The notes below the pieces were generated by a model. That model was not told where the DNA came from, searched no databases, and was given only the letters and a program-made list of their open reading frames with translations. Source: Martinezella lusitana (lineage in GTDB: Bacteria; Pseudomonadota; Alphaproteobacteria; Rhizobiales; Rhizobiaceae). From it: DNA of 64,000 nucleotides. Below, one piece after another: positions 52,202 through 61,091 of this stretch (its first letter is position 1; every line of letters begins with the position of its first letter). A program made the position numbers and the translations under genes. The stretch covers positions 1-64,000 of the forward strand of contig NZ_FMAF01000015.1 in assembly GCF_900094565.1 (NCBI RefSeq), written 5' to 3'.

Positions 52202-53188
52202 ATGCTTGAGAATACGCAATACTTGCGCGATAATACGAAAATGATCACCGATCCCTTCTCGCAAATTCTCAGACTCGTGCGTGCCGAAACGCTGGTCACG
52301 GGTGGCTTCACGGCTGGAGGCCCTTGGGCGATCCGATTCCCGGCCCCGAAGACGATCAAGTTTTTCGCCGTCGTGAAGGGGAGTTGCTGGGTGGCGCTTG
52401 ACGGCGAGGCGCCCATCCGGTTTGCAACGGGTGATGTAGGGCTGCTCTCGGCGCCGCGAGCCTTCGTGCTCGCCAGTGATCCGGATGTCACTCCCGTCGA
52501 CGCGATGACGCTGTTCTCAGGAGTTGGGCGAACGACGGCCCAACTCGGCGACGGTGGCGACTTCGCGCATATCGGTGGGCACGTCCTGCTTGATCCGGCC
52601 AGCGGCCGCCTGTTGGCGGATGTGCTGCCGCCCTGGATCCACGTGCGGGCGAACTTGCCCGCGGCCGCGACGTTCCGCTGGCTGCTCGATCGGCTCGTCG
52701 AGGAGCGTGCTTCCGATCTGCCTGGCGCCGAACTCGCATCCGCTCAACTGGCGCAGTTGCTCTTCATCCAGATCCTGCGGGCTCACCTGGCCGGAGCGCA
52801 GGACGAAAGCGGAGGCTGGCTAAGGGCGCTCAGCGATCCACGCATCGCGCCGGCCCTGCGTTTGATGCACCAGGATCCGGCGCGGGCATGGCGTCTTGAA
52901 GATTTCGCTGCCGCCTGCGCCATGTCGCGGACGACCTTCGCCGAGCGGTTCCGCAGCGTCGCTGGCATCGCGCCGCTGGCCTACCTCACTGAGTGGCGCA
53001 TGCGACTGGCCGAGCAGGCGCTCCGGAATGAGGATGGAAAATCGGTGGCGTTGATCGCGCACTCCGTCGGCTACGCATCCGAAAGCGCCTTTAGCAATGC
53101 ATTTAAGCGGGAAACCGGTAAGTCGCCAAAATCTTATCGAAATAATAATATGCACAAACGCAGTTTGACACAGCTGGAGGATGTCTGA
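52202..53188 (+). CDS. AraC-family regulator with N-terminal cupin domain
   Basis: A 328-residue regulator (288 residues of cupin and HTH plus tails). Residues 14-190 are a cupin-6 sensor (FFAVVKGSCWVALDG, then GDVGLLSAPRAFVLA). The HTH pair is DFAAACAMSRTTFAERFRSVAG and IAHSVGYASESAFSNAFKRETGKSPKSYR. ATG 52202 is the longest start; ATG 52241, where the cupin homology begins, is a good alternative. It is divergent from the AKR/epimerase operon. Proteins of this type commonly activate neighbouring reductase genes in response to aldehydes. Confidence 0.88.
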   Translation: MLENTQYLRDNTKMITDPFSQILRLVRAETLVTGGFTAGGPWAIRFPAPKTIKFFAVVKGSCWVALDGEAPIRFATGDVGLLSAPRAFVLASDPDVTPVDAMTLFSGVGRTTAQLGDGGDFAHIGGHVLLDPASGRLLADVLPPWIHVRANLPAAATFRWLLDRLVEERASDLPGAELASAQLAQLLFIQILRAHLAGAQDESGGWLRALSDPRIAPALRLMHQDPARAWRLEDFAAACAMSRTTFAERFRSVAGIAPLAYLTEWRMRLAEQALRNEDGKSVALIAHSVGYASESAFSNAFKRETGKSPKSYRNNNMHKRSLTQLEDV

Positions 53189-53493
53189 TGCGGCTCGGAT
53201 TTGTTCCAACCATGTGCTTGATCCTGAAAAGACCGGAAATTCATATGCCAATGTTTTGACGGCCCGTAGCGGCGTAGGATCAATCGATCCTGGTTCAGGC
53301 TCACATTCTTTCAAGACCGCCGGGTCGAGCGTGACAATCAAGCGGGAAGCCAGGCTCGATGGCATTTGCCGCATTCAAGCACAAAACCTTCGGCGCTCTA
53401 CCCCTCGAAATGGAACGGCGGCCTTTCACTCCGACAGATATCCTAGAGCCCTGCACCTTTAGCATCACCATCGCCCAGCAGAGCAGGCCTATT
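53189..53493. other. Intergenic stretch, possible alcohol-dehydrogenase scrap
   Basis: About 300 bp between converging genes. A frame at 53359 reads KTFGALPLEMERRPFTPTDIL, which resembles the first 20 residues of zinc alcohol dehydrogenases, then loses similarity. This is too short to call. The rest shows no gene. Confidence 0.3.
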
Positions 53494-54132
53494 TCAGTTG
53501 GGAAGCGGTGGCGGACACGGCGCGTCCAATCCGCGAAACGGATCGCGCCAGGCTTCGATCTGATCCAGGCGATCAGACCAGTGTCTTATGGCGGGATAGT
53601 CCTCTATCGGAAGGCGCGCAGCGTCGTTGAACGGCAAGAACGTCGCCATGCGAAAATCGGCGAACGAGATTGTCTCGCCAAGGATCCACGGTCGACCGGA
53701 CAATTCACTTTCGAGAATGACCGCTGCTTTGTGGAATTGACTTAGACCCTCTGCAACCATCGTGTCGTCACACGGCCCAATACCGTAACGCAGCTTCGTG
53801 CCGCGCTCCCAATGAACGATATCACATGCCTTCATGAAGTTCTCCTTCGCCCAACTGATCCAGCGGATCATGTCCGGTTCTTCGTCATCGGTTCTCCAGA
53901 AGTTCGAGCCGGCGTGCCTGGACAGCCAGCAGGCAATCGCATCGCTCTCCCAAAGCGTTCGACCGGAGTGCTGCAAAATCGGCAAAAGAAGGTTTGGGTT
54001 GAGCGGCAGATATCGCTCCGATTGCCCCGGAGCCATCGGTGCGGCGAACTCGAACGAGATATCTGTTTTCAAGAACCGCGCAACGGCAACTGCAAGGCGT
54101 GGATTGGGGTTTCTGCTGAAATACAACTTCAT
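53494..54132 (-). CDS. Glutathione S-transferase family protein
   Basis: A 212-residue GST. The thioredoxin-like N-terminal domain starts KLYFSRNPNPRLAVAVARFL. The glutathione-binding ES motif is in TLWESDAIACWLS. The helical C-terminal domain begins near residue 90 and contains RPWILGETISFADFRMATFL, the N-capping/hydrophobic-staple motif (ISFAD). Cytosolic GSTs conjugate or reduce electrophiles with glutathione. The class cannot be assigned. It stands alone, converging with the AraC gene. Confidence 0.85.
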   Translation of the reverse strand: MKLYFSRNPNPRLAVAVARFLKTDISFEFAAPMAPGQSERYLPLNPNLLLPILQHSGRTLWESDAIACWLSRHAGSNFWRTDDEEPDMIRWISWAKENFMKACDIVHWERGTKLRYGIGPCDDTMVAEGLSQFHKAAVILESELSGRPWILGETISFADFRMATFLPFNDAARLPIEDYPAIRHWSDRLDQIEAWRDPFRGLDAPCPPPLPN

Positions 54133-54392
54133 TCGGTTTTGCCTCCGGTGTCCTCGTCGTAGAAGACGAACGAAGGCTCATCCTTTCGACAATCGCGGAT
54201 CAAAAATCTTTCCCGAGGCTCTCGCCGAAGGTCGAACTCTTCGCGCGCCAGATGAGTGACGCCTTACTCAATTCAAACAATCTCCAATGGGCGCTCAGCC
54301 GATGGACGCTTGATGACGACTACAGGGAGGTCTAAAGCCTGTGCAATCGTCGCAATGCCGGCAAACCCTACCAGCAGACCAGCCAGCATTTG

Positions 54393-57300
54393 TCATGAAG
54401 CGGATCCATGTGACGGTCGGCGGCGCTCATTTTCTTTGATGATGCCAGCTTCCACGCGTGGGGGCTCCCCATGCTGTCCTTGATTGTGGCCGAAGAGCCG
54501 CCTCAGGAAGCTCACCAAGTCATCTACGAATGTGAAGATCGTCGGTATGACAAGCAAGCTCAAGAATGTCGAGGTGAGCAAACCGCCAATGACGACGATC
54601 GCCATCGGTTGGCGAAAACTGGAATCGCCACCACTCAGGCTCAAAGCGACCGGCAACATACCTGCGCCCATCGCGATTGTTGTCATGACGATCGGCCGGG
54701 CCCGCTTATGGCAGGCATCCACCAACGCGTCAAAGCGCGAGAGACCCTGTCGCCGGGACATAATCGCGTATTCGACCAGGAGAATGGAATTTTTCGACAC
54801 CACTCCCATAAGCAATATCAGTCCAATAATGGCTGGCATCGAAAAGCTGGTGCCTGTGATGGCCAAGGGAAGCAATGCCCCGCCAAGTGCAAGCGGAAGC
54901 GCCATCAGGATCGTGGCAGGTTGGAAAAAATCATGAAACAGGAGTACGAGGACGGCATAAATACAAAAGACCCCTATAGCCATCGCCGTTCCAAAGCTCT
55001 GAAATAACTCCGAACTGCGTTGCAGCTCCCCCTGTTCTACCTGATATACACCTTGTGGTAGTTGGCGCAGTGCGGAAAGGGCTTGAGCTTCCTTATTCAC
55101 ATCCCCAAGAACGCGTCCATTGAGTTCTACCGACAGCGTGATATTTCGGGCACGATCGATCCGATCGATTTCGGACGGGCTGCCTCCAATCGTGATCGTT
55201 GCTACGCTTCCAAGCGACACCTTGCCATTTGTACCTGCGACCTGCAGCTGCGATATGGCATCGATGTCCCTGCGAGAACGGGGGTCAAATCGCACCCGAA
55301 TGGAAATCTGTCTCTGTGGCAGATTCAGTTTCGACAGCTCGCTGGAATAGTCTCCATTCGTCGAAACCCGCACCGCCTCGGCGATCGATTCAGACGTGAT
55401 ACCAAGTGCTGCGGCCTTAGTGAAATCCGGCCTTATCTGGATCTCAGGGGCTTGTAGCGAAGCGCTGGACGTGACCGCTCCAACACCTTTGAGTGTTCGC
55501 AACTGGTTTTCAAGCGCGCTTGCGGCCTGTTCCAAGACATTGGAATCGTCACTTGCGAGAGTGAGCTCCAGTTTGGTGCCATTGCCTCCGGTCCCGACCT
55601 CCACGCGTACGCCGGGCAGCACGGAAAGAGCGTGACGGATATCGTCTTCGATCGCAGACTGTTTACGGCTGCGCTTATTAATGTCTTTCAGGTCGACGAC
55701 AAGAGTGGCCTTTGTCACATCCGTCGTTGTCGTTGAATCGAGTCCGCTACCGCTTGAAGAGGTTCCGACGGCGCTGAAGACCTGCGTGACATCGGGGAGT
55801 TTGGAAATAATGTCGCTTGCGCGCTTCGATATGGCATCCGTCTGATCCAGGGCGCTGCCCGGTTGAAGTGTCAGACTAACCTGCGTCTGAGCATCGTCAG
55901 AGGCAGGAAAGAATCCAGTCCTCAGAAATGGAATAGTTGCCAAAGACAAGACGAGTAGAGTGCTCGTGGCAAGCAAGGTCAATTTGCGGTGGTTGAGGCA
56001 AGCTTTGACCATCGCAATGTATCCTCGCATGACCAGACCGTCCTCCTTCTCCACATGATGAGGTTTCATCAAATATGCGGCCATCATTGGGGTCAGAAAG
56101 CGCGCAACCAGAAGAGAGGACAACACCGCCACGGAAGCCGTTATGCCGAATTGCCGGAAGATGAGGCCGGGAATCCCGCTCATGAATGCAGTTGGGAGAA
56201 ACACTGCAACCAAGGTGAACGTTGTTGCGATCACCGCCAGCCCGATTTCGCCAGCCGCCTCCAGCGCCGCATTCATGGGTGTCTTGCCCATCTGAATATG
56301 ACGAGTGATATTTTCCACCTCGACAATTGCGTCGTCCACGAGAATGCCGACAACAAGCGATAGCGCGAGAAGCGTAACCGTATTGAGGCTGTAGTCAGTC
56401 AAATACATGACCAGGAACGTCGGTATGATGGAGAGTGGGAGAGCAAGCGCTGAGAGGCAGGTCGCGCGAAAGTCGCGCAGAAATATCCAGACAACGACGA
56501 TGGCGAGAATGGCACCTTCATAAAGCATGTGCATCGAGCCATCATAGTTCTCGATGACGGGATTTACCGTTGTATAGGCTTCAACAAGCTCGACCTCCGG
56601 ATGCGCAGATGCGAATTCCTTCATTTTCTTCTGGACGTCATCAGCAACCGCCGTATCGGAAAAGCCCTTTGATCGCTTGATCTCGACGGCTATCACGCGC
56701 TCTCCATCGAAATAGGCAAGAGAAGAACGGTCAGCGAAGCTGTCAGTGACGCTGCCTATTTCATCGAGCCGGACGCTTTTTCCGTTGGACAGCGGAATTG
56801 CCAACTTTGATAGATCTTCAATGGAGGGAAGAGCACCGAGGGTCCGTATGGTTTGACGGGCAGAGCCGATTTCGCCACGACCACCGGATTTGTCTGATTG
56901 AACAGACTTCACGCGGGAGGAAATATCCGAGGCGGTGATACCGAAGGATGTCATGAGGTTGGGATCGAGATCGATGTGGACCTCGCGGTCCACGCCGCCC
57001 AATCGATCGACTTCTCCTACGCCCCCCACCGATAGCAATGCCTTGGTCATGTCGTTGTCGACAAACCAGGAAAGCTCCGTCTCGTCGAGGTCTTTGGAGC
57101 GCACCGCGTAGGTTACGAGAACGGAAGATTGCACCGTCACCTTGGAAACCGTCGGCGATTCCATTTCGGACGGCAAATCGCTCTTGGCGCTATCAACAGC
57201 GTTGCGTACTTCGTTAAGTGCGGTTTCGCTGTTCTTTTCGAGCTTGAACGAGACGCTGATCGATACCGATCCGTCGGTGATCGTCGTTGTAATATGATCA

Positions 57301-57530
57301 AGAAGGCTGAGAGAGGCGAGCTTGTCCTCAATCTTACGTGCAACCTCAGTTTCAAGCTGGGTTGGCGCAGCACCTTCAAGCGATGCGGAAATTTTGATGG
57401 TCGGCAGATCCATGTCGGGAAAATTCTGGACCTGGAGCTTCGAAAAGGCGAGCAAGCCGCAAACTGTCAACAACACAAACAGTAATACAGAGGGCACGGG
57501 GTTGCGAATTGACCAGGCGGAAATGTTCAT
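54393..57530 (-). CDS. RND efflux transporter, inner-membrane pump (AcrB superfamily)
   Basis: A 1045-residue pump with 12 predicted helices and two large periplasmic loops. Proton-relay residues are present: Asp399-Asp400 in VVGILVDDAIVEVEN and the helix-10 Lys in GVVSKNSILLVEYA. The start ISAWSIRNPVPSVLLFVLLTVCGLLAFSKL and NFPDMDLPTI are typical of the HAE1-related subgroup common in alphaproteobacteria. It overlaps the adaptor gene by 4 bp. It is the third gene of an operon with adaptor and outer-membrane genes, divergent from a CpxRA-like system. It expels hydrophobic compounds; the substrate is unknown. Confidence 0.94.
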   Translation of the reverse strand: MNISAWSIRNPVPSVLLFVLLTVCGLLAFSKLQVQNFPDMDLPTIKISASLEGAAPTQLETEVARKIEDKLASLSLLDHITTTITDGSVSISVSFKLEKNSETALNEVRNAVDSAKSDLPSEMESPTVSKVTVQSSVLVTYAVRSKDLDETELSWFVDNDMTKALLSVGGVGEVDRLGGVDREVHIDLDPNLMTSFGITASDISSRVKSVQSDKSGGRGEIGSARQTIRTLGALPSIEDLSKLAIPLSNGKSVRLDEIGSVTDSFADRSSLAYFDGERVIAVEIKRSKGFSDTAVADDVQKKMKEFASAHPEVELVEAYTTVNPVIENYDGSMHMLYEGAILAIVVVWIFLRDFRATCLSALALPLSIIPTFLVMYLTDYSLNTVTLLALSLVVGILVDDAIVEVENITRHIQMGKTPMNAALEAAGEIGLAVIATTFTLVAVFLPTAFMSGIPGLIFRQFGITASVAVLSSLLVARFLTPMMAAYLMKPHHVEKEDGLVMRGYIAMVKACLNHRKLTLLATSTLLVLSLATIPFLRTGFFPASDDAQTQVSLTLQPGSALDQTDAISKRASDIISKLPDVTQVFSAVGTSSSGSGLDSTTTTDVTKATLVVDLKDINKRSRKQSAIEDDIRHALSVLPGVRVEVGTGGNGTKLELTLASDDSNVLEQAASALENQLRTLKGVGAVTSSASLQAPEIQIRPDFTKAAALGITSESIAEAVRVSTNGDYSSELSKLNLPQRQISIRVRFDPRSRRDIDAISQLQVAGTNGKVSLGSVATITIGGSPSEIDRIDRARNITLSVELNGRVLGDVNKEAQALSALRQLPQGVYQVEQGELQRSSELFQSFGTAMAIGVFCIYAVLVLLFHDFFQPATILMALPLALGGALLPLAITGTSFSMPAIIGLILLMGVVSKNSILLVEYAIMSRRQGLSRFDALVDACHKRARPIVMTTIAMGAGMLPVALSLSGGDSSFRQPMAIVVIGGLLTSTFLSLLVIPTIFTFVDDLVSFLRRLFGHNQGQHGEPPRVEAGIIKENERRRPSHGSAS

Positions 57531-58663
57531 TTTGCCGCCCCTTCAACATTAACAAGCGCGCCTTCCGAGAGGAAAGCCCCGCCAGATCGCACAAGCATCT
57601 CATCGCCCGCCAAGCCAGCTGTAATCTCGACGCGGTTCTCTCTTCGGCGACCGACATCAACGCGGATCCGGTGTACTCGGCGTACTTGATCAATGGCAAA
57701 GACGTAATTGATACCGTCTCTGAAAACCAAACTGGTTTCCGGCACGGTCAATGCTCTTTTCGTACCAATATCGATGTTACCAGATACATAGAGACCAACA
57801 CGGGGTTGAGGCTCTTTAGGCAACTCCACATAAACAATCGAACGGCCTGTATCGCTGCTGACGGTTGGTGCGATAAGTCTGACCTTACCCTGAAACGCCT
57901 TTCCGCCCGGCTCCGTGACTTCCGCGGGCAACCCTATCTCGACCTGCGGAAGATATTGAGCTGACACTTCAGCCTGCCATTCGACGCGCTGCTGGCGAAT
58001 AAGACGAAAAAGCTCCGTGCCGGTGGACACGACTGCACCTAGCGAGGCTGATCGCGAGGTGATGATGCCGTCGTCGACGGCGGTGATAGTGGTTTGCTCA
58101 AGTTTAATTTGCTGGCTCTCAAGCGTGGCCCGTTCAGAATCAAGATCTGCCTTCGCGGTCTGCTCCGTGGTCAGGTATTCCACTCTCTTCTGGTCGGACA
58201 ACGCGCCCGATCCTCCGATCGTGCGCGCTCGATCCGCGTCGACCTTCGCCTTTGCTAGATCTGCCTCTTTTGTAGCGACAGCCGCCTCCTCTTTGCGCAG
58301 ATCGGCCAGCACGGCTTCCTGATTCAGCCGGACAAGAGGATCGCCCTTCTTGACGATGGATCCGACGTCGGCAAGGACCTCTGTGATACGCAAACCGCTC
58401 GTTTCAGATTCAATCACGGCTTCATGCCAAGGCTTCAGCCATCCACTCGCCGGGATTGTTTGAGGCCAGTCTTGGAGCGAAGGTTTAACCGTCGCGACAG
58501 TCAGTACCGCGGCCCCCTTGGTTTGTCCCTGTTCTTCTGCCGCGACAGGGCGTGTTCCAACCATGCACGTCGATATGACGGCAAAAAAAGCCCCACAAAT
58601 AACGCGCTTTAGGTCGTCGCGGAGATGGGGATTTCCCAGATAAGTCTTATGTGAAATAGTCAT
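57527..58663 (-). CDS. RND efflux periplasmic adaptor (membrane fusion protein)
   Basis: A 378-residue adaptor. It has a signal sequence (about residues 1-42, ending PVAAEEQ). The lipoyl half TIPASGWLKPWHEAVIESETSGLRITEVLADVGSIVKKGDPLVRL leads into an alpha-hairpin (VLADLRKEEAAVATKEADLAKAKVDADRA) and a beta-barrel. The hairpin is short, the type that docks to TolC-like channels in RND systems. ATG 58663 overlaps the outer-membrane gene by 4 bp; the long frame to 58747 is rejected. It forms the tripartite pump with its neighbours. Confidence 0.9.
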   Translation of the reverse strand: MTISHKTYLGNPHLRDDLKRVICGAFFAVISTCMVGTRPVAAEEQGQTKGAAVLTVATVKPSLQDWPQTIPASGWLKPWHEAVIESETSGLRITEVLADVGSIVKKGDPLVRLNQEAVLADLRKEEAAVATKEADLAKAKVDADRARTIGGSGALSDQKRVEYLTTEQTAKADLDSERATLESQQIKLEQTTITAVDDGIITSRSASLGAVVSTGTELFRLIRQQRVEWQAEVSAQYLPQVEIGLPAEVTEPGGKAFQGKVRLIAPTVSSDTGRSIVYVELPKEPQPRVGLYVSGNIDIGTKRALTVPETSLVFRDGINYVFAIDQVRRVHRIRVDVGRRRENRVEITAGLAGDEMLVRSGGAFLSEGALVNVEGAAK

Positions 58664-60123
58664 TGAGCGGATTGCTTTGCCTGAAGGTGCGGAGCCTCGT
58701 TCACGTCGCGAACGGCCGGCTGTGAAATGTCGATCGGACCGGTCCATCCGCCTCCGAGCGCTTTGTTAAGCGAGATATAATATGTCGCGATATCGGCTTT
58801 GGTCTCGATGAGACTTTTTTGGGCCGAGTACAAAGACCGGTCGGCGTCCAACACGTCGAACAGATCCCCTTCGCCGGCGATTTGCAGCTGCTTTGAAAGC
58901 TTCGCAGCCGCCCGATAGCCTTCGACCGACTTCGCCAGATCCACCGAGCGCGCCCTCGATCGATTGAGAGAAATTATGGCGTTCTGAACATCCTCTAGAG
59001 CGGTGAGGACGGCTGACTGGTAGGAGAAGAGGTACTGATCACGTTGTGCCTTGGCGACATCAACCGCCGCCCTCAACTGGCCACCCTTGAAGATCGGAAT
59101 CGTAAGCGAAGGGCCAAACGACCATCCGATGGTAGATTTCTTACCCAGATCAGAAATGCTCGTGGCGGAAGAATCAATGGATCCGGTAAGGCTCAGCGAC
59201 GGGTATCGATTAGCCTCGGCCTCGCCAATCTTTGCTGTCGCTTGGGCCAGTTCACGTTCTGCCTTGCGCACGTCTGGGCGGGTATTCAATATGTCGGCAG
59301 GTATTCCGACGGAGATCTTCGCGGGAGGAACGGGAAGCCTTGACCTCTTGCCCAGGAGGCTCTCAAGCAGCAATGGCGACTTGCCGAGCAAGACCCCCAA
59401 CCGATTGACTGACTTGGCATAGGAGATTTCATAGGATGGAACATCGGCATGGGTGGACGCCGCTTGAGCTTCGGCCTTGGTAACATCGACCAACGACGTA
59501 CCACCCGCACTATATTGTGTGCGCGTCAGCGCGGCCGTTTGGGCCTGAGATTTTGAAGAATCTTGAGCGAGTTCCGCCAGCTGCTGATATTCGCGTGCCT
59601 GAAGATAATAGGTCGCGACATCCCCAATCAGGGTGACGAGCGTATCGCGCAGGTCTTCTTCCGCGGCGTCGACGCCATATTTCGCAGCCTCCGCCGTACG
59701 CTTATTGCCCCCAAATAAATCAAGCTCCCAGCTGGCATCGAAACCGGGCTGATAATCATTGTAGGCGGTAGCCGGCGTGCCACCAGACGCGGCCGTGCGG
59801 TTGCGTGTCGCGGAGGCCGTGCCCTCGATCGTCGGGAGCAGTGCGCCAACCTGTTCGCGATAGGTCGCGCGAGCTTCCCTTATCTTTGCTTTCGCCGTAG
59901 CGACATCGAGATTGGCCGCGACGGCTTGAGCAATAAGGTCATCGAGGATCGGATCCTTCATTTGCTTCCACCACTCCGCAAGTGCTGGTGGCTTGTCCGG
60001 ATTATCGTGCGCTCTGGTGTTCCAGCTCTTGGGCATGGAAAGCCCCGGCTTCTGGTAGTCTGGGCCGACGACACAGCCGCTGAGCGCACCAGCCAAAAGA
60101 AGCAGAGTGCTAAACTGGTGCAT
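58660..60123 (-). CDS. Outer-membrane efflux lipoprotein, NodT/TolC family
   Basis: A 487-residue channel subunit. The N-terminus is a lipoprotein signal ending in the lipobox LSGC (Cys16). The OEP repeats start LIAQAVAANLDVATAKAKIREARATY, and TRPDVRKAERELAQATAKIGEAEANRYPSLSLTGSID is diagnostic. ATG 60123 was chosen because the lipobox follows at the right distance; the long frame to 60405 would put it inside. It is the first gene of the efflux operon and 292 bp from the divergent regulator gene. It should form the outer-membrane trimer. Confidence 0.92.
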   Translation of the reverse strand: MHQFSTLLLLAGALSGCVVGPDYQKPGLSMPKSWNTRAHDNPDKPPALAEWWKQMKDPILDDLIAQAVAANLDVATAKAKIREARATYREQVGALLPTIEGTASATRNRTAASGGTPATAYNDYQPGFDASWELDLFGGNKRTAEAAKYGVDAAEEDLRDTLVTLIGDVATYYLQAREYQQLAELAQDSSKSQAQTAALTRTQYSAGGTSLVDVTKAEAQAASTHADVPSYEISYAKSVNRLGVLLGKSPLLLESLLGKRSRLPVPPAKISVGIPADILNTRPDVRKAERELAQATAKIGEAEANRYPSLSLTGSIDSSATSISDLGKKSTIGWSFGPSLTIPIFKGGQLRAAVDVAKAQRDQYLFSYQSAVLTALEDVQNAIISLNRSRARSVDLAKSVEGYRAAAKLSKQLQIAGEGDLFDVLDADRSLYSAQKSLIETKADIATYYISLNKALGGGWTGPIDISQPAVRDVNEAPHLQAKQSAQ

Positions 60124-60318
60124 ATTCAGCCATCGGGCTGAGCTTCGACACCAGCCCTGTGTTGTAGGCGCCAGCTTGCTCCTGCGAGCTCCGCTATCGG
60201 TATCCAGTCCCGCCCCCTCTAATGGCACGGGATAAGACTGCCAATGGGATTCAGTTGTCTCAGTCAATACGAGGCTCCAGGGGCAAATTGCCGACGGCCC
60301 TCTGATAGCGACTGTGAT

Positions 60319-60354
60319 GTTAAGCGACGTTAAGGAAGTGTAAAGTTGTGTAAA
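60319..60354. promoter_or_regulatory. Four 10-bp-spaced repeats, CpxR-type box
   Basis: The pattern GTTAAGCGAC, GTTAAGGAAG, TGTAAAGTTG, TGTAAAACTT runs through the divergent region. Its last half contains GTAAA-N5-GTAAA (60340-60354), the consensus of the E. coli CpxR box. Direct repeats at one helical turn suit an OmpR-family response regulator binding head to tail. It lies 62 bp before the regulator start. Confidence 0.65.
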
Positions 60355-60415
60355 ACTTCTTCCGATCGGCGTTGTTGGGTGTATTCGTGCCGAGGAAATG
60401 CACACGGAACCTGAT

Positions 60416-61091
60416 ATGGCGAAAGTACTTTTGATCGATGACGACAGTGAGCTGACGACCCTTCTCAGCGAATATCTTGTAGAGGAAGGGTTTCAGGTTG
60501 AGACGTCGGAAGATGCCCGTGTTGGCATAGCTAGTGCCGCCGACCGACATCATCGTTCTCGACGTGATGATGCCGCGGATGAACGGCATAGACGCTTTGC
60601 AACGCATCCGTCGCCTAGGCGATGTACCCGTTTTGATGCTGACGGCAAAGGGAGATGACATCGATCGAATTTCCGGTCTCAATCTTGGCGCGGATGATTA
60701 TGTCGCAAAGCCGTGCTCTCCCGGTGAACTGGTCGCTCGCATTCGCGCTATTCTTAGGCGAGCAGGAAGCAGGCCCGGTGATGAAAATATTCTTCAGGTC
60801 GGTGACCTCGCCTTACATCCGGCCAGTCGAACCGCCCAATGGCAAGGCAAGCCGCTGGAATTAACGGGTGCGGAATTCAACATACTCGAAGTGTTGGCAC
60901 GCAATGCCGGGCAATTGGTACCAAAGCAGGAAATCTCTCGGCGCGCATTCGGCCGACCTCTTACGCCATTTGACCGTCGCATCGACGTTCATATCAGCAG
61001 CGTACGCCAAAAGCTCGGCACCCGTGATGACGGCACGTCCTGGATTCGCTCCATCCGCGGCCAGGGATATCAACTGGTGCAGGAGTACTGA
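60416..61091 (+). pseudogene. CpxR-like response regulator, frameshifted in the receiver domain
   Basis: ATG 60416 reads KVLLIDDDSELTTLLSEYLVEEGFQVETSEDARVGIASA, a normal CpxR-type receiver N-terminus with its acidic pair. At about 60535 the frame changes by +1. The downstream frame reads PPTDIIVLDVMMPRMNGIDALQRIR (phospho-acceptor Asp in VLDVMMP), LMLTAKGDDIDRISGLNLGADDYVAKP and a complete OmpR-type winged helix ending SIRGQGYQLVQEY. In the family about two more residues would lie at the junction, suggesting loss of a few bases. The stop overlaps the kinase start. Either a real null mutation or a sequencing error; the rest of the gene is well preserved. Confidence 0.82.
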
